Source: Myxocyprinus asiaticus (lineage: Eukaryota > Chordata > Actinopteri > Cypriniformes > Catostomidae). From it: a stretch of 64,000 nt of DNA. The first letter of the stretch is position 1. The number at the start of each line of letters is the position of its first letter. The notes under the pieces were generated by a model, which was not told where the DNA came from, made no database searches, and saw nothing but the letters and a program-made list of their open reading frames with translations. The stretch spans positions 26,800,501 to 26,864,500 of the forward strand of contig NC_059347.1 of NCBI RefSeq assembly GCF_019703515.2. The letters run 5' to 3'. This document shows positions 11,900-24,043 of the stretch, one piece after another. A program made the position numbers and the translations under genes.

Positions 11900-13140
11900 T
11901 GGCGATGAGTAGACAGGGTGCGGGATCTTGAGCCGCGCCAGGCCAGGATATGCCGGCTAGCACCAATCTACTGCTCTACCATCGAAAACTGCTGGGCAAA
12001 GTCTTCGACAGTGTCGCCGAATAGGCCCGCCTGGGAAATGGGGGCTGCAAGGAATCGTGTCTTGTCGGCCTCACCCATCTTGACCAGGTTGAGCCAAAGG
12101 TGGCGCTGCTGGACCACTAGTGTGGCCATCGTCCGCCCGAGAGACCGCGCCGTGACCTCCATCGCTCAGAGAGCGAGGTCGGTTGCCGAGCGCAGTTCCT
12201 GCATCAATCCCGGGGCGGAACTACCCTCGTGCAGTTCCTTTAGCGCCTTGGCAGACTTGCAGGAGAGCCATGGCATGCAGGGCGGAGGCGGCTTGTCCAG
12301 CGGCACCGTAGGCCTTGGCCGTCAGAGACAACGTAAACGTACAGGCCTTGGACGGGGGCTTTGGGCACCCGTGCCAGGTGGCGGAGCTCTGCGGGCATAG
12401 GTGCACCGTGAGCGCCTTTATCCACCGGGGGATTGCCGAATAGCCCTTGGCCGCCCCACCATCGAGGGTAGTAAGGGCGGGGAATTTGAAAAGATCGGGA
12501 CCGGGCAGTAAAAAGTGCCTCCTGCAACCTTGTCAGCTCTTCATGCACTTCCGGGAAGAAAGGAACGGGGGCGGGGTGTGGCTTTGAGCGGCGCCGCTAG
12601 CCCAGGAACCAATCACCGAGCCGCGAGGGTTCAGGGAAGAGCAGTGAGTTCCACTCTAGCCAACACTCGTGGCTGCGCGGGAAAGCATGTCGTCATTTCC
12701 GCATCAGCTTGTGACTGGGAAATCATCCCCGAAGCTCTCGAGCTGTGCTTGAGAGCTCATCACTTTCGTGGGCTCCAAATAAGAGGTCAAACTCGCCATG
12801 AGACGAGCCGGCGGACTCATCCGGAAGCCTGATCGGGGCAGACGAGCGTGCTGGGGAATGGGAGGTCCGCGGGGGGATACCCGGAGGAGTGGGTCCCCAA
12901 ATCACCCCCAGTGCTAGCCGCGCTGGCCTCATACCCGTGGGTAAAAGGACCGAGGCGGGAGCCTCTGGGGTGGCCGCGACCACAACGTTGCCATGGACAT
13001 ATTCTCGCAATGAGAACATGACCATCCACGAACGCTGTCTCCGCGTGAGCAGTGCCCAGACACGAAAGACAGTGATCGTGACCATTAGAAGGTGAGAGAT
13101 AACGAGCGCAACCAGGAATAACACACAATCGGAAAAGCAT
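11900..13140 (-). pseudogene. DIRS copy A gag-like region
   Basis: The minus strand contains a segment at 11968-12162 (SLGRTMATLVVQQRHLWLNL, then ISQAGLFGDTVEDFAQQFS) that is also present in copy B at 25911-26183. Further upstream are Cys/His-containing N-terminal pieces (about 12817-13140, CVIPGCARYLSPSNGHDHCL). Frameshifts break the frame. In DIRS this first ORF is the structural gag-like protein. Confidence 0.65.
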
Positions 13141-13397
13141 CTTTAAAAAGACGCATCTTTAAAAAGACGTTCCGTGTGTGCGCTCTTTTAGAGAAATATA
13201 TACTCTTTTAGAGGGGAAAAATGCTCTTTCAGAAAATATGCTCTCTAGTTTTTCTGCTGAAGCGCCCAGGGGCGTTCTCTGAAGTGCACCAGTGCAGAGG
13301 AGGGAGAAGCCGCTGAAATGCGCCGTCAGATCCAGCAGACGTGAATGAACAGTAGTATTCAGCTCAGTGAGCATGACCGTTCGGCTCCGAAGAGAAA

Positions 13398-13557
13398 ATC
13401 TGAATGAGTGGTTGCATACCAGCTCCTTTTATACCCTTATGTCCGGGGGAGTGGCATGCAAATACCACTCGCCAATTTTCATTGGCCTTTTGTCAAAGAC
13501 CAGAGGTGTCTTGGGCTCCCAAGAGTGACCCCTAGTGTCACTACATTGACACCAACG
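13398..13557 (-). repeat. DIRS copy A right inverted terminal repeat with TATA box
   Basis: It is the reverse complement of 7384-7543. The complement at 13425-13433 gives TATAAAAGG and points towards gag, so this end is the likely sense promoter. Confidence 0.82.
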
Positions 13558-14928
13558 TCGAGTGAGTGACCGATAGGGAACAACTGAGGAGATTGCTGAA
13601 ATCACTGGAACTGGGTTAAGAACTGTCCAACACATTATTAAAACATGGAAGGATAGTGGTGAACCACTAGTTTTGTGGAAGAAATGTGGTCGGAATAAAA
13701 TCTTAAGTGATCGTGATCGGCGATCACTAAAACGCTTGGTGAAGTCACATCGTAAAAAATCGACAGTAGAACTCATGGCTATGTTTAATAGTGAAAGTAA
13801 GAGCATTTCCACACTCACAATGTGATGAGAACTTACAGGATTGGGACTAAACATCTGTGTGGCCACAAGAAAGCCACTTGTTAGTGAGGCTAATCGGAAA
13901 AAAACTACTTCAGTTTGCTAGGGAGCATAAAGATTGGACTGTATAGCAATGGAAAAAGGTCATGGGATCTGATGAGTCCAGATTTACCCTATTCCAAAGC
14001 GATGGGCGCGTCAGGGCAAGAAGGGAAGCGCATGAAGCGATGCACCTGTCATGCATAATACCCACTGTACAAGCCTCTGGAGGCAATATTATGATCCAGG
14101 GTTGCTTCAAGTGGTCAGGTCTAGGCTCAGCAACGTTATGTTGCAATATAATGAAGTCAGCTGAATACCTGAATGTACTGATTGACCAGGTTATCCCATC
14201 AATGGATTTTTTCTTCCCTGACGGCACAGGCATATTCCAGGATGATAATGCCAAAATTAATCAGCCTCAAATTGTAAAAGAGTGGTTTAGGGAGCATGAG
14301 AAATCATTTTCACATATGAATTGGCCACCACTGTCCTGACCTTAACCCCATTGAAAGTCTTTGGGATGTGTTGGAGAAGACTTTATGGAGTGGTTTGACT
14401 CTCCCGCCATCAATACAAGATCTCGGCCAAAAATAATGCAACTCTAGACGGAAATAAATGTTGTGACGTTGCATAAGGTTGTCGAAACAATGCCACGACG
14501 AATGCGTACCATAATCAAGGCTAAAGGCGGTCCAACAAATATTAGAGTATGCAACTTTTTTTGGGGCCAGGCAGTGTATTTGGACACTTAAGCCACACTT
14601 GAAAATGTACTGTATGAATGTCTTTGCATTATATAACAAAATATCAAACCAAGTGGCATTTATTTGAAAGAAATATAGCACAAACACACCTTGAAAGCAA
14701 AACAAGAATTTCACAAAAATAAGTTTTAAGTTTCAATTTATAAAACAATAGATGTGTTGTTCAAAATTAAGACAAAAGGTATTTGAACACTTTCTGGTTG
14801 TTACACTTATCCATAGTGATGAACTAGCAATGTATGTTTGCAGATGTCACTCGGTTTAACACAGTATTTTGTATCCAATAAAATGACATTCAGATAAGCC
14901 CTTTGGGCAGAAAAACTGTATAGATTAC

Positions 14929-15085
14929 CTCCAGCACAAGGTCTTGAACATTGGGACCAGCTCTTCAATGCCCACTCATACGTGTCCTCCTGAATTACAT
15001 TATTGTTGTTTATAGGCACTGAGTCTTCATGAATGATGTATTTGTACATAAGCGTGGACCTTGTCTCATTGTCCTTAGGTATAAT
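14929..15085 (-). CDS. adamts3: adamts3 exon: end of spacer and start of TSP1 repeat 2
   Basis: A 157-nt exon encodes IIPKDNETRSTLMYKYIIHE, then DSVPINNNNVIQEDTYEWAL and KSWSQCSRPCAG. NET is a sequon near the start. YEWALKSW opens the second TSP1 repeat; the CSRPCAG segment lacks the Ser/Thr needed for O-fucose. The acceptor is TCCAAG (15086-15087) and the donor GTAATC (14928-14923). Start phase is 0 and end phase 1, so skipping this exon would break the frame. It sits alone between two large introns, with DIRS copies in opposite orientation on its two sides. Confidence 0.94.
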
Positions 15086-15784
15086 CTTGGAAAAACAATA
15101 AGACAAATGTTTCAGACACAATAAAGTGATATTTAGAAGCATTTGCTTAGCATTAGAAGCATTAGAAGCATTGGATTTAGCATTTGTTCATGCATATTTA
15201 AGAGTATGCAGATTTATGTGATGCCCTCTGTGTGAATAGGATCTGTTTAATAACATCTGAAAATGAAACGAGTGTGGTAAGCATTGATTAATTTCAAGGA
15301 CGACTAATTTTACATTAGTTTTACTCCTGTTGTATCTGCAATTTCATGTTTTCTTCATGTTTCAAAGTCACACAAAAGGTTTCTGAGGCTAAAATAAGGC
15401 TGGAAGTGTTACAGCATCATCGCTAAAGACTCTTGCCTGTATACTGTAAATACACAGATAATGTCCAAATGGATGGCATTCAACACTACTGTTACTCTGC
15501 CTAGGTTGTTCATTACTCTGGAAGGAATGCCAAAAAATGCATCTAAAGATCGCCATGAATCTTTTAAATTGGCTAATGTGTTCATGAATTCACCTTAATT
15601 CACCTGCATGACAGATGTAATGGGAGGATATCAAAGGAAAAAACACAGCTTTTAAAAGAGACATCTGTTAAAATCCATCCAGAGTACCAACAACTTTTAT
15701 TGGACTATAACATAGAGGAGAGAAAGGTATATTTTAAGCATAAATTAAACAAAAATACTGCATTTCAACAGAACTGCATTTCAG
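15086..15784. other. Intron sequence, no element recognised
   Basis: AT-rich. It contains short GCATTAGAA-type tandem copies near 15150-15172; nothing coding. Confidence 0.5.
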
Positions 15785-15800
15785 CACCACTGGACTCAAG

Positions 15801-18701
15801 ATGGCGCAGAGTATGGCTGCTGCGTTGAGAGCTCCGACCCAATGTTGCAGTTTTTTGTTTGTTTTGTCTACAATTCTTATGTTTATTGTCTTGGATGTTG
15901 TCTGCCTTATTGTCTACGATAGACAAACAGTTTTGGACATTGGTTCTGCAATAGCACATCGAAAACCGGACTTTAAATTCCTCAATGCCGATCCGCTGTT
16001 TACAAACACGCCAGCGGAGCCCTTTGTTTGGGCAGCCCAGCCACGGAAACGCAGCCAGAAAAGGGGAAGGAGAGCCAGTGGTCTCATCAGACTAAGACAT
16101 CGTGAAAATCGACCCCCGCTACCCAGTTTTCTACTGGCAAATGTTCAGTTCATGGACAACAAGCTCTGCGAGCTGAGATTACGGATCTCTTTCCAACGAG
16201 AGACTGCTGCATTATCTGCCTTACAGAAACTTGGATGTCTGCGGAGATTCCCACGGGGTTCTCCGTGCACCGAGCAGATAGAGCGAAATACCTCTCAGGT
16301 AAAAGCAGAGGAGGTGGTGTATGTTTTATGATCAACAAATCCTTGTGGGATCAGAGGAACGTACATTCTATCAGGTCTTTCTGCTCTCCTGATCTGGAAT
16401 TTCTCATGCTTCTGTGTCGACCATTCTGGCTACCGAGGGAATTCACAGCGGTCATTATCACAGCTGTGTATATCCCGCCACAAGCCGCCATAGACCGGGC
16501 ACTCAAGGAACTGTATGGGAGTGTAAACAAGCAGGAAACCGCGCACCCTGAGGCCGTGCTCATTGTGACCGTGGACTTTAACAAATCCAACTTCAAGTCA
16601 GTAGCACCGAAATACTACCAACACATCAGTTTCAACACACGAGGGGACCGGGTTTTGGACCATTGCTACTCTCCCTTCCGGGATGGCTACAAATCCCTCC
16701 CCGCCCACCATTTGGCAAATCAGATCACTCTTCCATTCTCCTTCTGCCCGCTTACAGGCAGAAACTGAAACAGGAAGCACCCACCCTCAGAACGATCCAG
16801 TGCTGGTCGGACCAATCAGAATATATGCTACAAGACTGTTTTGATCAGTGGATTGGGAGATGTTCGGTCCGCCTCTGATGATGACATCAATGTCTACGCT
16901 ATCAGCGTGTTTCATCAGCAAGTGCATAGAGGATGTTGTACCGACCAAAACAATATGGATCTACCCCAATCAGAAACCATGGATTAATAGCAATGTTTGT
17001 GCGGCACTTAATGAGTGGACATCCGCTTTTAATTCTAGGAAAATGGAGGAGCATAAACAAGCAATTTATGCCCTCCACAAAACTATCAGAGAAGCCAAAC
17101 GCCAGTACAGGGACAAGATTCAAGGAAAGTTCAACACCACCGACTCTAGAAGCATGTGGCAGGGAATTAATATCATCACAGACTTTAAAGGGAATAAAAA
17201 CTCTGCTGTGAACACCACTGCCTCTCTCCTGTATGAGCTACATACTTTTTATGCTCGTTTCAAGGGAAATAACACCGCCCTCGTGGAGAGAGCTCTCGCG
17301 GTCGAAGTTACAGGGGTTAGTTCACTCTCCGTCTCTGTAGCGGATGTAACCCGATCCTTCTGACGGGTAAATATCCGTAAAGCCATGGGTCCAGACGGCA
17401 TTCCGGGGCATGTCATCAGAACATGCGCGAACCAACAAGTTGGTGCTTTTATGGGCATTTTCAACCTTTCCCTCTCTTTGTCTGTAGTCCCCACATCCTT
17501 TAAAACATCCACCATTGTGCCTGTACCAAAGCAATCAAAAATCACTTGCTTAAATGACTGGTGTCCTGTTGCTCTGACCCCCATCATCAGCAAATGCTTT
17601 GAGAGACTAATCAGAGATTACATCTGTGCTCCCTACCTCACTGGACCCACTGCAGTTTGCTTACTGCAACAATCGCTCCACTGATGATGCCTTTGCATCT
17701 ACACTACACACTACTGCTCTCTCCCACCTGGAAAAAAGGAACATACGTGAGAATGTTGTTTGTAGACTACAGCTCAGCATTCAACACCATAGTGCCCCCC
17801 AAGTTTGATGAGAAACTCTGGGCTCTGGGCTTAAACAGCTCGTTGTGCAGCTGGATCCTGGACTTCCTGTCAAGCAGACGCCAGGTGGTTAGAATGGGCA
17901 GCAACATCTCCTCATCACTGACCCTCAACACTGGAGCCCCAGAGGGCTGTGTTCTCAGCCCACTCCTGTATTCCCTGTATACACATGACTGTGTGGCAAC
18001 ACATAGCTCCAATGCCATCATTAAGTTTGCTGACGATACGACGGTGGTAGGTCTGATCACTGACAATGATGAAACAGCCTACAGAGAGGAGGTGCACACT
18101 CTGACATGCTGGTGTCAGGAGCACAACCTCTCCTTCAACGTCAGCAAGACTAAGGAGCTTGTGGTGGAATTCAGGAGAAAAGACAGAGAACACAACCCCA
18201 TCACCATCAATGAAGCATCAGTGGAGAGAGTCAGCAGCTTCAAGTTTCTCAGTGTCCACATCACTGAGGAACTCACATGGTGGCCACTTTGAGGCCGTTG
18301 TGAAAAAGGCTCACCAGCGCCTCTTCTTCCTGAAACATCTGAGGAAGTTTCGAATGAACCAACACATCCTCACACGGTTCTATACCAGTACTGTAGAAAG
18401 CATCCTGACTGGCTGCATCACTGCCTGGTACAGCAACAGCACTGCCCTCAACCGCAAAGCCCTGCAAAGGGTGGTGCGAACTGCCATACACATCATCGGA
18501 GGTGAGTTTCCCTCCTTCCAGGACATATATACCAGGCAGTGTGTGCAAAAAGCTCAGAGGATCATCAGAGACTCCAGCCACCCGAGCCATAGGCTGCTCT
18601 CACTTCTACCATCAGACAGGCAGTATCGCAGCATCAGGACCCGCACCAGCCGACTTCATGACAGCTTCTTCCCCCAAGCAATCAGACTTCTGAACTCTTG
18701 A
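15801..18701 (+). pseudogene. L2-like LINE ORF (endonuclease, reverse transcriptase), frameshifted
   Basis: Pieces in different frames run in the expected order. First is a basic region (15801-16331). The endonuclease follows (16235-16768 and 16663-16878), with AVYIPP, VTVDFN where GDFN is usual, and FGKSDHSSILLLP. The pre-RT part is at 16848-17360. The RT (17385-18292) shows [41 protein letters not shown] and FADDTTVV, the last with the catalytic Asp pair. The C-terminal part is at 18159-18701 (HLRKFRMNQHIL, FFPQAIRLLNS). At least four frame changes and a TGA at 17361-17363, between the pre-RT and RT parts, make it inactive. Confidence 0.82.
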
Positions 18702-18766
18702 TCTCTCATGATCAATATACATCAGTACTGCACTTTATTAATCTTACACTGGACTATCATAAATTA

Positions 18767-20352
18767 CAGGTGCATCTCAATAAATTAGAATGTCGTGGAA
18801 AAGTTCATTTATTTCAGTAATTCAACTCAAATTGTGAAACTTGTGTATTAAATAAATTCAATGCACACAGACTGAAGTAGTTTAAGTCTTTGGTTCTTTT
18901 AATTGTGATGATTTTGGCTCACATTTAACAAAAACCCACCAATTCACTATCTCAAAAAATTAGAATATGGTGACATGCCAATCAGCTAATCAACTCAAAA
19001 CACCTGCAAAGGTTTCCTGAGCCTTCAAAATGGTCTCTCAGTTTGGTTCACTAGGCTACACAATCATGGGGAAGACTGCTGATCTGACAGTTGTCCAGAA
19101 GACAATCACTGACACCCTTCACAAGGAGGGTAAGCCACAAACATTCATTGCCAAAGAAGCTGGCTGTTCACAGAGTGCTGTATCCAAGCATGTTAACAGA
19201 AAGTTGAGTGGAAGGAAAAAGTGTGGAAGAAAAAGATGCACAACCAACCGAGAGAACCGCAGCCTTATGAGGATTGTCAAGCAAAATCGATTCAAGAATT
19301 TGGGTGAACTTCACAAGGAATGGACTGAGGCAGGGGTCAAGGCATCAAGAGCCACCACACACAGACGTGTCAAGGAATTTGGCTACAGTTGTCGTATTCC
19401 TCTTGTTAAGCCACTCCTGAACCACAGACAACGTCAGAGGCGTCTTACCTGGGCTAAGGAGAAGAAGAACTGGACTGTTGCCCAGTGGTCCAAAGTCCTC
19501 TTTTTAGATGAGAGCAAGTTTTGTATTTCATTTGGAAACCAAGGTCCTAGAGTCTGGAGGAAGGGTGGAGAAGCTCATAGCCCAAGTTGCTTGAAGTCCA
19601 GTGTTAAGTTTCCACAGTCTGTGATGATTTGGGGTGCAATGTCATCTGCTGGTGTTGGTCCATTGTGTTTTTTGAAAACCAAAGTCACTGCACCCGTTTA
19701 CCAAGAAATTTTGGAGCACTTCATGCTTCCTTCTGCTGACCAGCTTTTTAAAGATGCTGATTTCATTTTCCAGCAGGGTTTGGCACCTGCCCACACTGCC
19801 AAAAGCACCAAAAGTTGGTCAAATGACCATGGTGTTGGTGTGCTTGACTGGCCAGCAAACTCACCAGACCTGAACCCCATAGAGAATCTATGGGGTATTG
19901 TCAAGAGGAAAATGAGAAACAAAAGACCAAAAAATGCAGATGAGCTGAAGGCCACTGTCAAAGAAACCTGGGCTTCCATACCACCTCAGCAGTGCCACAA
20001 ACTGATTACCTCCATGCCACGCCGAATTGAGGCAGTAATTAAAGCAAAAAGGAGCCCCTACCAAGTATTGAGTACATATACAGTAAATGAACATACTTTC
20101 CAGAAGGCCAACAATTCACTAAAAATGTTTTTTTTTATTGGTCTTATGATGTATTCTAATTTTTTGAGATAGTGAATTGGTGGGTTTTTGTTAAATGTGA
20201 GCCAAAATCATCACAATTAAAAGAACCAAAGACTTAAACTACTTCAGTCTGTGTGCATTGAATTTATTTAATACACGAGTTTCACAATTTGAGTTGAATT
20301 ACTGAAATAAATGAACTTTTCCACGACATTCTAATTTATTGAGATGCACCTG
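18767..20352 (+). mobile_element. Tc1-like element with long terminal inverted repeats
   Basis: It starts CAGGTGCATCTCAATAAATT and ends with its complement. Each end is flanked by TA (18765-18766, 20353-20354). The inverted repeats are about 210 bp long and very similar, which suggests recent insertion. It lies within the L2-like LINE and encodes one transposase. Confidence 0.93.
19066..20172 (+). CDS. Tc1-like transposase, open frame but second catalytic Asp lost
   Basis: I chose the Met at 19066 because MGKT is the usual start in this family; the frame is open from 19030. It has an N-terminal paired-like helix-turn-helix (FIAKEAGCSQSAVSKHVNRK) and a DDE catalytic domain. Catalytic residue 1 is the Asp of FLDESKF (19507-19509). 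Residue 3 is the Glu of PDLNPIENLW (19882-19884). Residue 2, normally Asp in QQDxAPAHTA, is Gly (GGT at 19777-19779; QQGLAPAHTA). The positions fit DD34E spacing. The frame runs past the normal end into the inverted repeat. A single change therefore makes an otherwise intact transposase presumably inactive. Confidence 0.9.
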   Translation: MGKTADLTVVQKTITDTLHKEGKPQTFIAKEAGCSQSAVSKHVNRKLSGRKKCGRKRCTTNRENRSLMRIVKQNRFKNLGELHKEWTEAGVKASRATTHRRVKEFGYSCRIPLVKPLLNHRQRQRRLTWAKEKKNWTVAQWSKVLFLDESKFCISFGNQGPRVWRKGGEAHSPSCLKSSVKFPQSVMIWGAMSSAGVGPLCFLKTKVTAPVYQEILEHFMLPSADQLFKDADFIFQQGLAPAHTAKSTKSWSNDHGVGVLDWPANSPDLNPIENLWGIVKRKMRNKRPKNADELKATVKETWASIPPQQCHKLITSMPRRIEAVIKAKRSPYQVLSTYTVNEHTFQKANNSLKMFFFIGLMMYSNFLR

Positions 20353-20737
20353 TATATTCTCTCTTAACAACACACTGACAGCTGACTATCAACTGACAGC
20401 CTGAATGTCAATACAGCATATACAACCTACTGTATATTTTATATATACTATTTTTATTGTACACCGTGTATTTTATATTGTATGCGTATTCTATATTGTG
20501 TGTACTGTATACTGTTCATTTTATATTATTATTTGTATATTGTGTTGTGTGTAATTATGTGTATATTAAATATGTAAATTGTGTTGTGTAAATCAGATGT
20601 TTATTGTAAATTGGTATATGTGTCATGACTGCTATGTTGCTGGAAACTGCACCCAAGACTTTCACCCACTGTTGCACTTGTGTATATGGTTGAGTGACAA
20701 TAAAGGGATTTGATTGATTTGATTTGATTTGAACTTT

Positions 20738-21493
20738 GCAACAGCAATGACATTTGGTGACAGGAATATTATGGTTTGTTTTTTTGTTGTTGTTATTTTG
20801 TTTTGTTTTTGTGCAGGCAGAGGACCTGGATGGTTTGTGGCCAGTAAAGAACTGATGATTTATGAACTGTACTAATCCTTTTTTCCTAGGATAATGTCAC
20901 TGTGTTCATCCATGAGCTGAAGATTTACAGAATGTAGGTCATGCAACACTAAAAGATCCTAAATAAGCAAGTAATTCTACAATCAGAAAGCTAAAGCAGT
21001 AGAAATGCTGTGCTTTGAGAACCTGTTCCCACTCCCAAGATGTCAAAGAATGCTGTTAGGCCTACATGTCACTTTGTACAGCACAAGACTCAAATAATGA
21101 CAGCCTGCTGGCTCGGGGCCAGTGTGAGAGATTCTCTGGCCAATTGATGGGACTGTCTCTTGCCCTATCAGGCCAGTGCTTCTTTGTCGCTAAATATCTT
21201 GTAAAAGTATTTTTATGCTTTGCAACTTAAATTTGGATTTCTGTGATGTAATAACTATTGTTGTTGAAAATTCTACTGATTTAAACTTACCACCTAGGTA
21301 ACACTATCAGTAAGAATTAGTTGAAAATTCAAAATCAATTAGTCATGTTTTGCAGTGAATGCCATAATCTTTCAGCCAAGATTATTTGTAAAGAACATTT
21401 AATGATATAGGACTAAATATTATTCCAACCACATATACAAACCAACGTGTTTGTATTATTGTATTATAAAAATATAATAATAATAAATATATA
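20738..21493. other. Intron sequence, no element recognised
   Basis: No coding signal or clear repeat seen; T-rich runs near 20780-20810. Confidence 0.5.
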
Positions 21494-22682
21494 CAGTGCA
21501 TCCGGAAAGTATTCACAGCGCTTCACTTTTTCCATATTTTGTTATATTATAGCCTTATTCCAAAATGGATTAAATTCGTTATTTTCCTCAAAATTCTACA
21601 AACAATACCCCATAATGACAACGTGAAAGAAGTTTGTTGAAATCTTTGCAAATGTATAAAAATAAAAATAAATAAATCACATGTACATAAGTATTCACAG
21701 ACTTTGCTCAATACTTTGTTGAAGCACATTTGGCACCAATTACAGCCTCAAGTCATTTTGAGTATGATGCTACAAGCTTGGCACACCTATTGTTGGGCAC
21801 TATTTTTGGGCATTCTTCTTTGCGGGACCTCTCAAGCTCCATCAGGTTGGATGGAGAGCGTCGGTGCACAGCCATTTTCAGATCTCTCCAGAGACGTTCA
21901 ATCGGTTTCAAGTCTGGGCTCTGGCTGAGCCACTCAAGGACATTCACAGAGTTGTCCCATAGCCACTCCTTTGTTATCTTGGCTGTGTGCTTAGGGTCGT
22001 TGTCCTGTTGGAAGATGAACCTTCGCCCCAGTCTGAGGTCCAGAGTGCTCTGGAGCAGGTTTTAAGGCCCTTCTCCCCCGATCGCACAGTTTGGCCAGGC
22101 GGCCAGCTCTAGGAAGAGTCCTGGTAGTTCCAAACTTCTTCCATTTATGGATGATGAGGCCACTGTGCTCATTGGGACCTTCAATGCTGCAGGAACTTTT
22201 CTGTACCCTTCCCGAGATCTGTGCCTCGATACAATCCTGTCTCGGAAGTCTACAGACAATTCCTTGGACTTCATGGCTTGATTTGTGCTCTGACATGCAC
22301 TGTGAACTGTGGGACCTTATATAGACAGGTGTGTGCCTTTCCAAATCATGTCCAATCAACTCAGTTTACCACAGGTGGACTCCAATCAAGTTGTAGAAAC
22401 TTCTCAAGGATGATCAGTGGAAACGGGATGCACCTGAGCTCAATTTTGAGTGTCATGGCAAAGGCTGTGAATAGTTATGTACATGTGATTTTTTTTTTTT
22501 TTCGTTTTTTATTTTTAATAAATTTGCAAAGATTTCAAACAAACTTCTTTCACGTTGTCATTATGGGGTATTGTTAGTAGAATTTTGAGGAAAATAATGA
22601 ATTTAATCCATTTTGGAATAAGGCTGTAACATAACAAAATGTGGAAAAAGTGAAGCGCTGTGAATTCTTTCCAGATGCACTG
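21494..22682 (-). mobile_element. Tc1-like element with internal deletion
   Basis: It begins CAGTGCATCCGGAAAGTATT at 21494 and ends with the imperfect complement at 22682, flanked by TA (21492-21493 and 22683-22684). The transposase reads minus (N-terminus about 22274, ELSVDFRDRIVSRHRS; C-terminus about 21753, [13 protein letters not shown]). Relative to the related copy at 24044-25118, about 360 bp of the central transposase are missing at about 22063, removing the first catalytic region. Ends are intact, so it could only move in trans. Confidence 0.88.
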
Positions 22683-23493
22683 TATATATATATATATATA
22701 TTTTTTTATTTTTTTTTAAGCCAGTGAAAATGTAGGCAGACCAAGTAAAAATCTTAACTGTTGGAGCCATAAAGTAGATGTCAAAGGTGCCCCTTGACTT
22801 TATAGCAAAACATTTATTTAATCGGCTGCTCTTACCTGTATCTTATAAAATGTAATCTTGAACACAGCAACATTTATTAGTTTGTATTCCTAAATCTCCA
22901 AGATAACAAGCTTCCCCCCCCCCCCCAAAAAAAATAAACAGTAAATTTCTTAAAAAACATTTTTAAGCTTTATCATACTGTAGTTTTTTTTTTTTTTTGA
23001 AAGCACCACAGAGCCACTCTTTATGTTGACATCAACTTACGAATGACTATATTTGTCTATCCACATAAAGCTGCAATCGGAGTATTTTAACTCTGAAAAA
23101 ATTACACACCTCACCTTTAAGACTTATTACAAATTACACTATGACTAAACTTGGAAAAACTGTTCTCTCCTAACACTCCGCAAAATAAAGATCCTAAAAA
23201 ATATTATTTGCATCTCCTATTTCAGCAATGTGATTGAATGGAGATAAAATGGAGACTTTTGCTGAAGACTCCAGCTTCTCAGGTTTTTCTCCTGAGAAAA
23301 AAGTCTTTAGTAATCTCACTTGTGTCTCCTCTAGTGTTTCAAAACAGATCTCAACAATCTCACAAACAGTGCTCAGATTTGCCAAGACAACCAAGGCTCA
23401 ATTTCAATATGGGCTCAAACATTTTTTATCATTTTCTTTACAGACTAAGTCATGGCCTATATGCTATCCACATTATTGTTCTATTATTATAAA
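22683..23493. other. Intron sequence with (TA)n, poly-C and poly-T runs
   Basis: It has (TA)n at 22683-22701, a C run at 22913-22926 and a T run at 22984-22998. No gene seen. Confidence 0.5.
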
Positions 23494-24043
23494 CATTTCC
23501 CTATCTGTCACTCACTCGACGTTGTGTCGATGTAGTGACACTAGGGGTCACTCTTGGGAGCCCGAGACACCTCTGGTTTTTGATAAAAGGCCAGTGAAAA
23601 TTGGCGAGTGGTATTTGCATGCCACACCCCCGGACATATGGGTATAAAAGGAGCTGGTATGCAACCACTCATTCAGATTTTCTCTTCGGAGCCGAACGGT
23701 CATGCTCACTGAGCTGAATACTACTGTTCATTCACCTCTGCTGGATCTGACAGCGCATTTCAGCGGCTTCTCCCCCCTCTGCACTGGTGCACTGCAGAGA
23801 ACGCCCCTGGGCACTTCGGCAGAAATAAAAGAGCATATTTCTCTAAAAGAGCGGCACACACGGAATGACTTTTTAAAGACGCGTCTTTTTAAAGATGCTT
23901 TTCCGATTGTGTGTTATTCATGGTTGCGCTCCTTATCTCTCGCCTTCTGATGGTCACGATCACTGTCTTTCGTGTCTGGGCACTGCTGACGCAGTGACAG
24001 CGTTCATGGATGGTCATGTTCTCATTGCGAGAATATGTCCATG

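Larger units (their letters stand above)
7338..13581 (-). mobile_element. DIRS-type tyrosine-recombinase retrotransposon, copy A (structurally complete, mutated)
   Basis: A 6.24-kb element in minus orientation with domain order gag, RT, RNase H, tyrosine recombinase. It has inverted terminal repeats (about 7384-7543 and 13398-13557) and an internal complementary region at 7619-7725. It replaced nothing: Tc1 sequence resumes base for base on the other side without a target duplication, as expected for recombinase-mediated insertion. Coding parts carry stops, frameshifts and a 25-bp RNase H deletion. Related copies B (23494-29488) and C (32015-36342) lie in the window. Confidence 0.88.
7086..14576 (+). 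mobile_element. Tc1-like element split by DIRS copy A
   Basis: The ends CACTGCCTGGCC (7086-7097) and GGCCAGGCAGTG (14565-14576) are inverted, and each is flanked by TA (7084-7085, 14577-14578), the Tc1/mariner target site. The transposase reads plus. Its N-terminus (from about 7250, VFQKGQMIGLHQAKK) continues after the DIRS insertion at 13582 (EEIAEITGTGLRTVQHIIK). Stops and frameshifts follow, and the C-terminal part ends before 14540. Without the insertion the element is about 1.25 kb. Confidence 0.82.
15785..20737 (+). mobile_element. L2-like LINE, near full length, split by a Tc1 element
   Basis: It begins near CAAGATGGCGCAGAG (15797) and ends with TTTGATT repeats at 20710-20737, a 3' tail typical of L2-type LINEs. 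The part 18767-20352 is a later Tc1 insertion, so the LINE itself is about 3.4 kb. It encodes an N-terminal basic segment, an AP-endonuclease and a reverse transcriptase, all broken. Assignment to L2 rather than the related Rex1 or CR1 groups is from protein wording alone. Confidence 0.8.
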
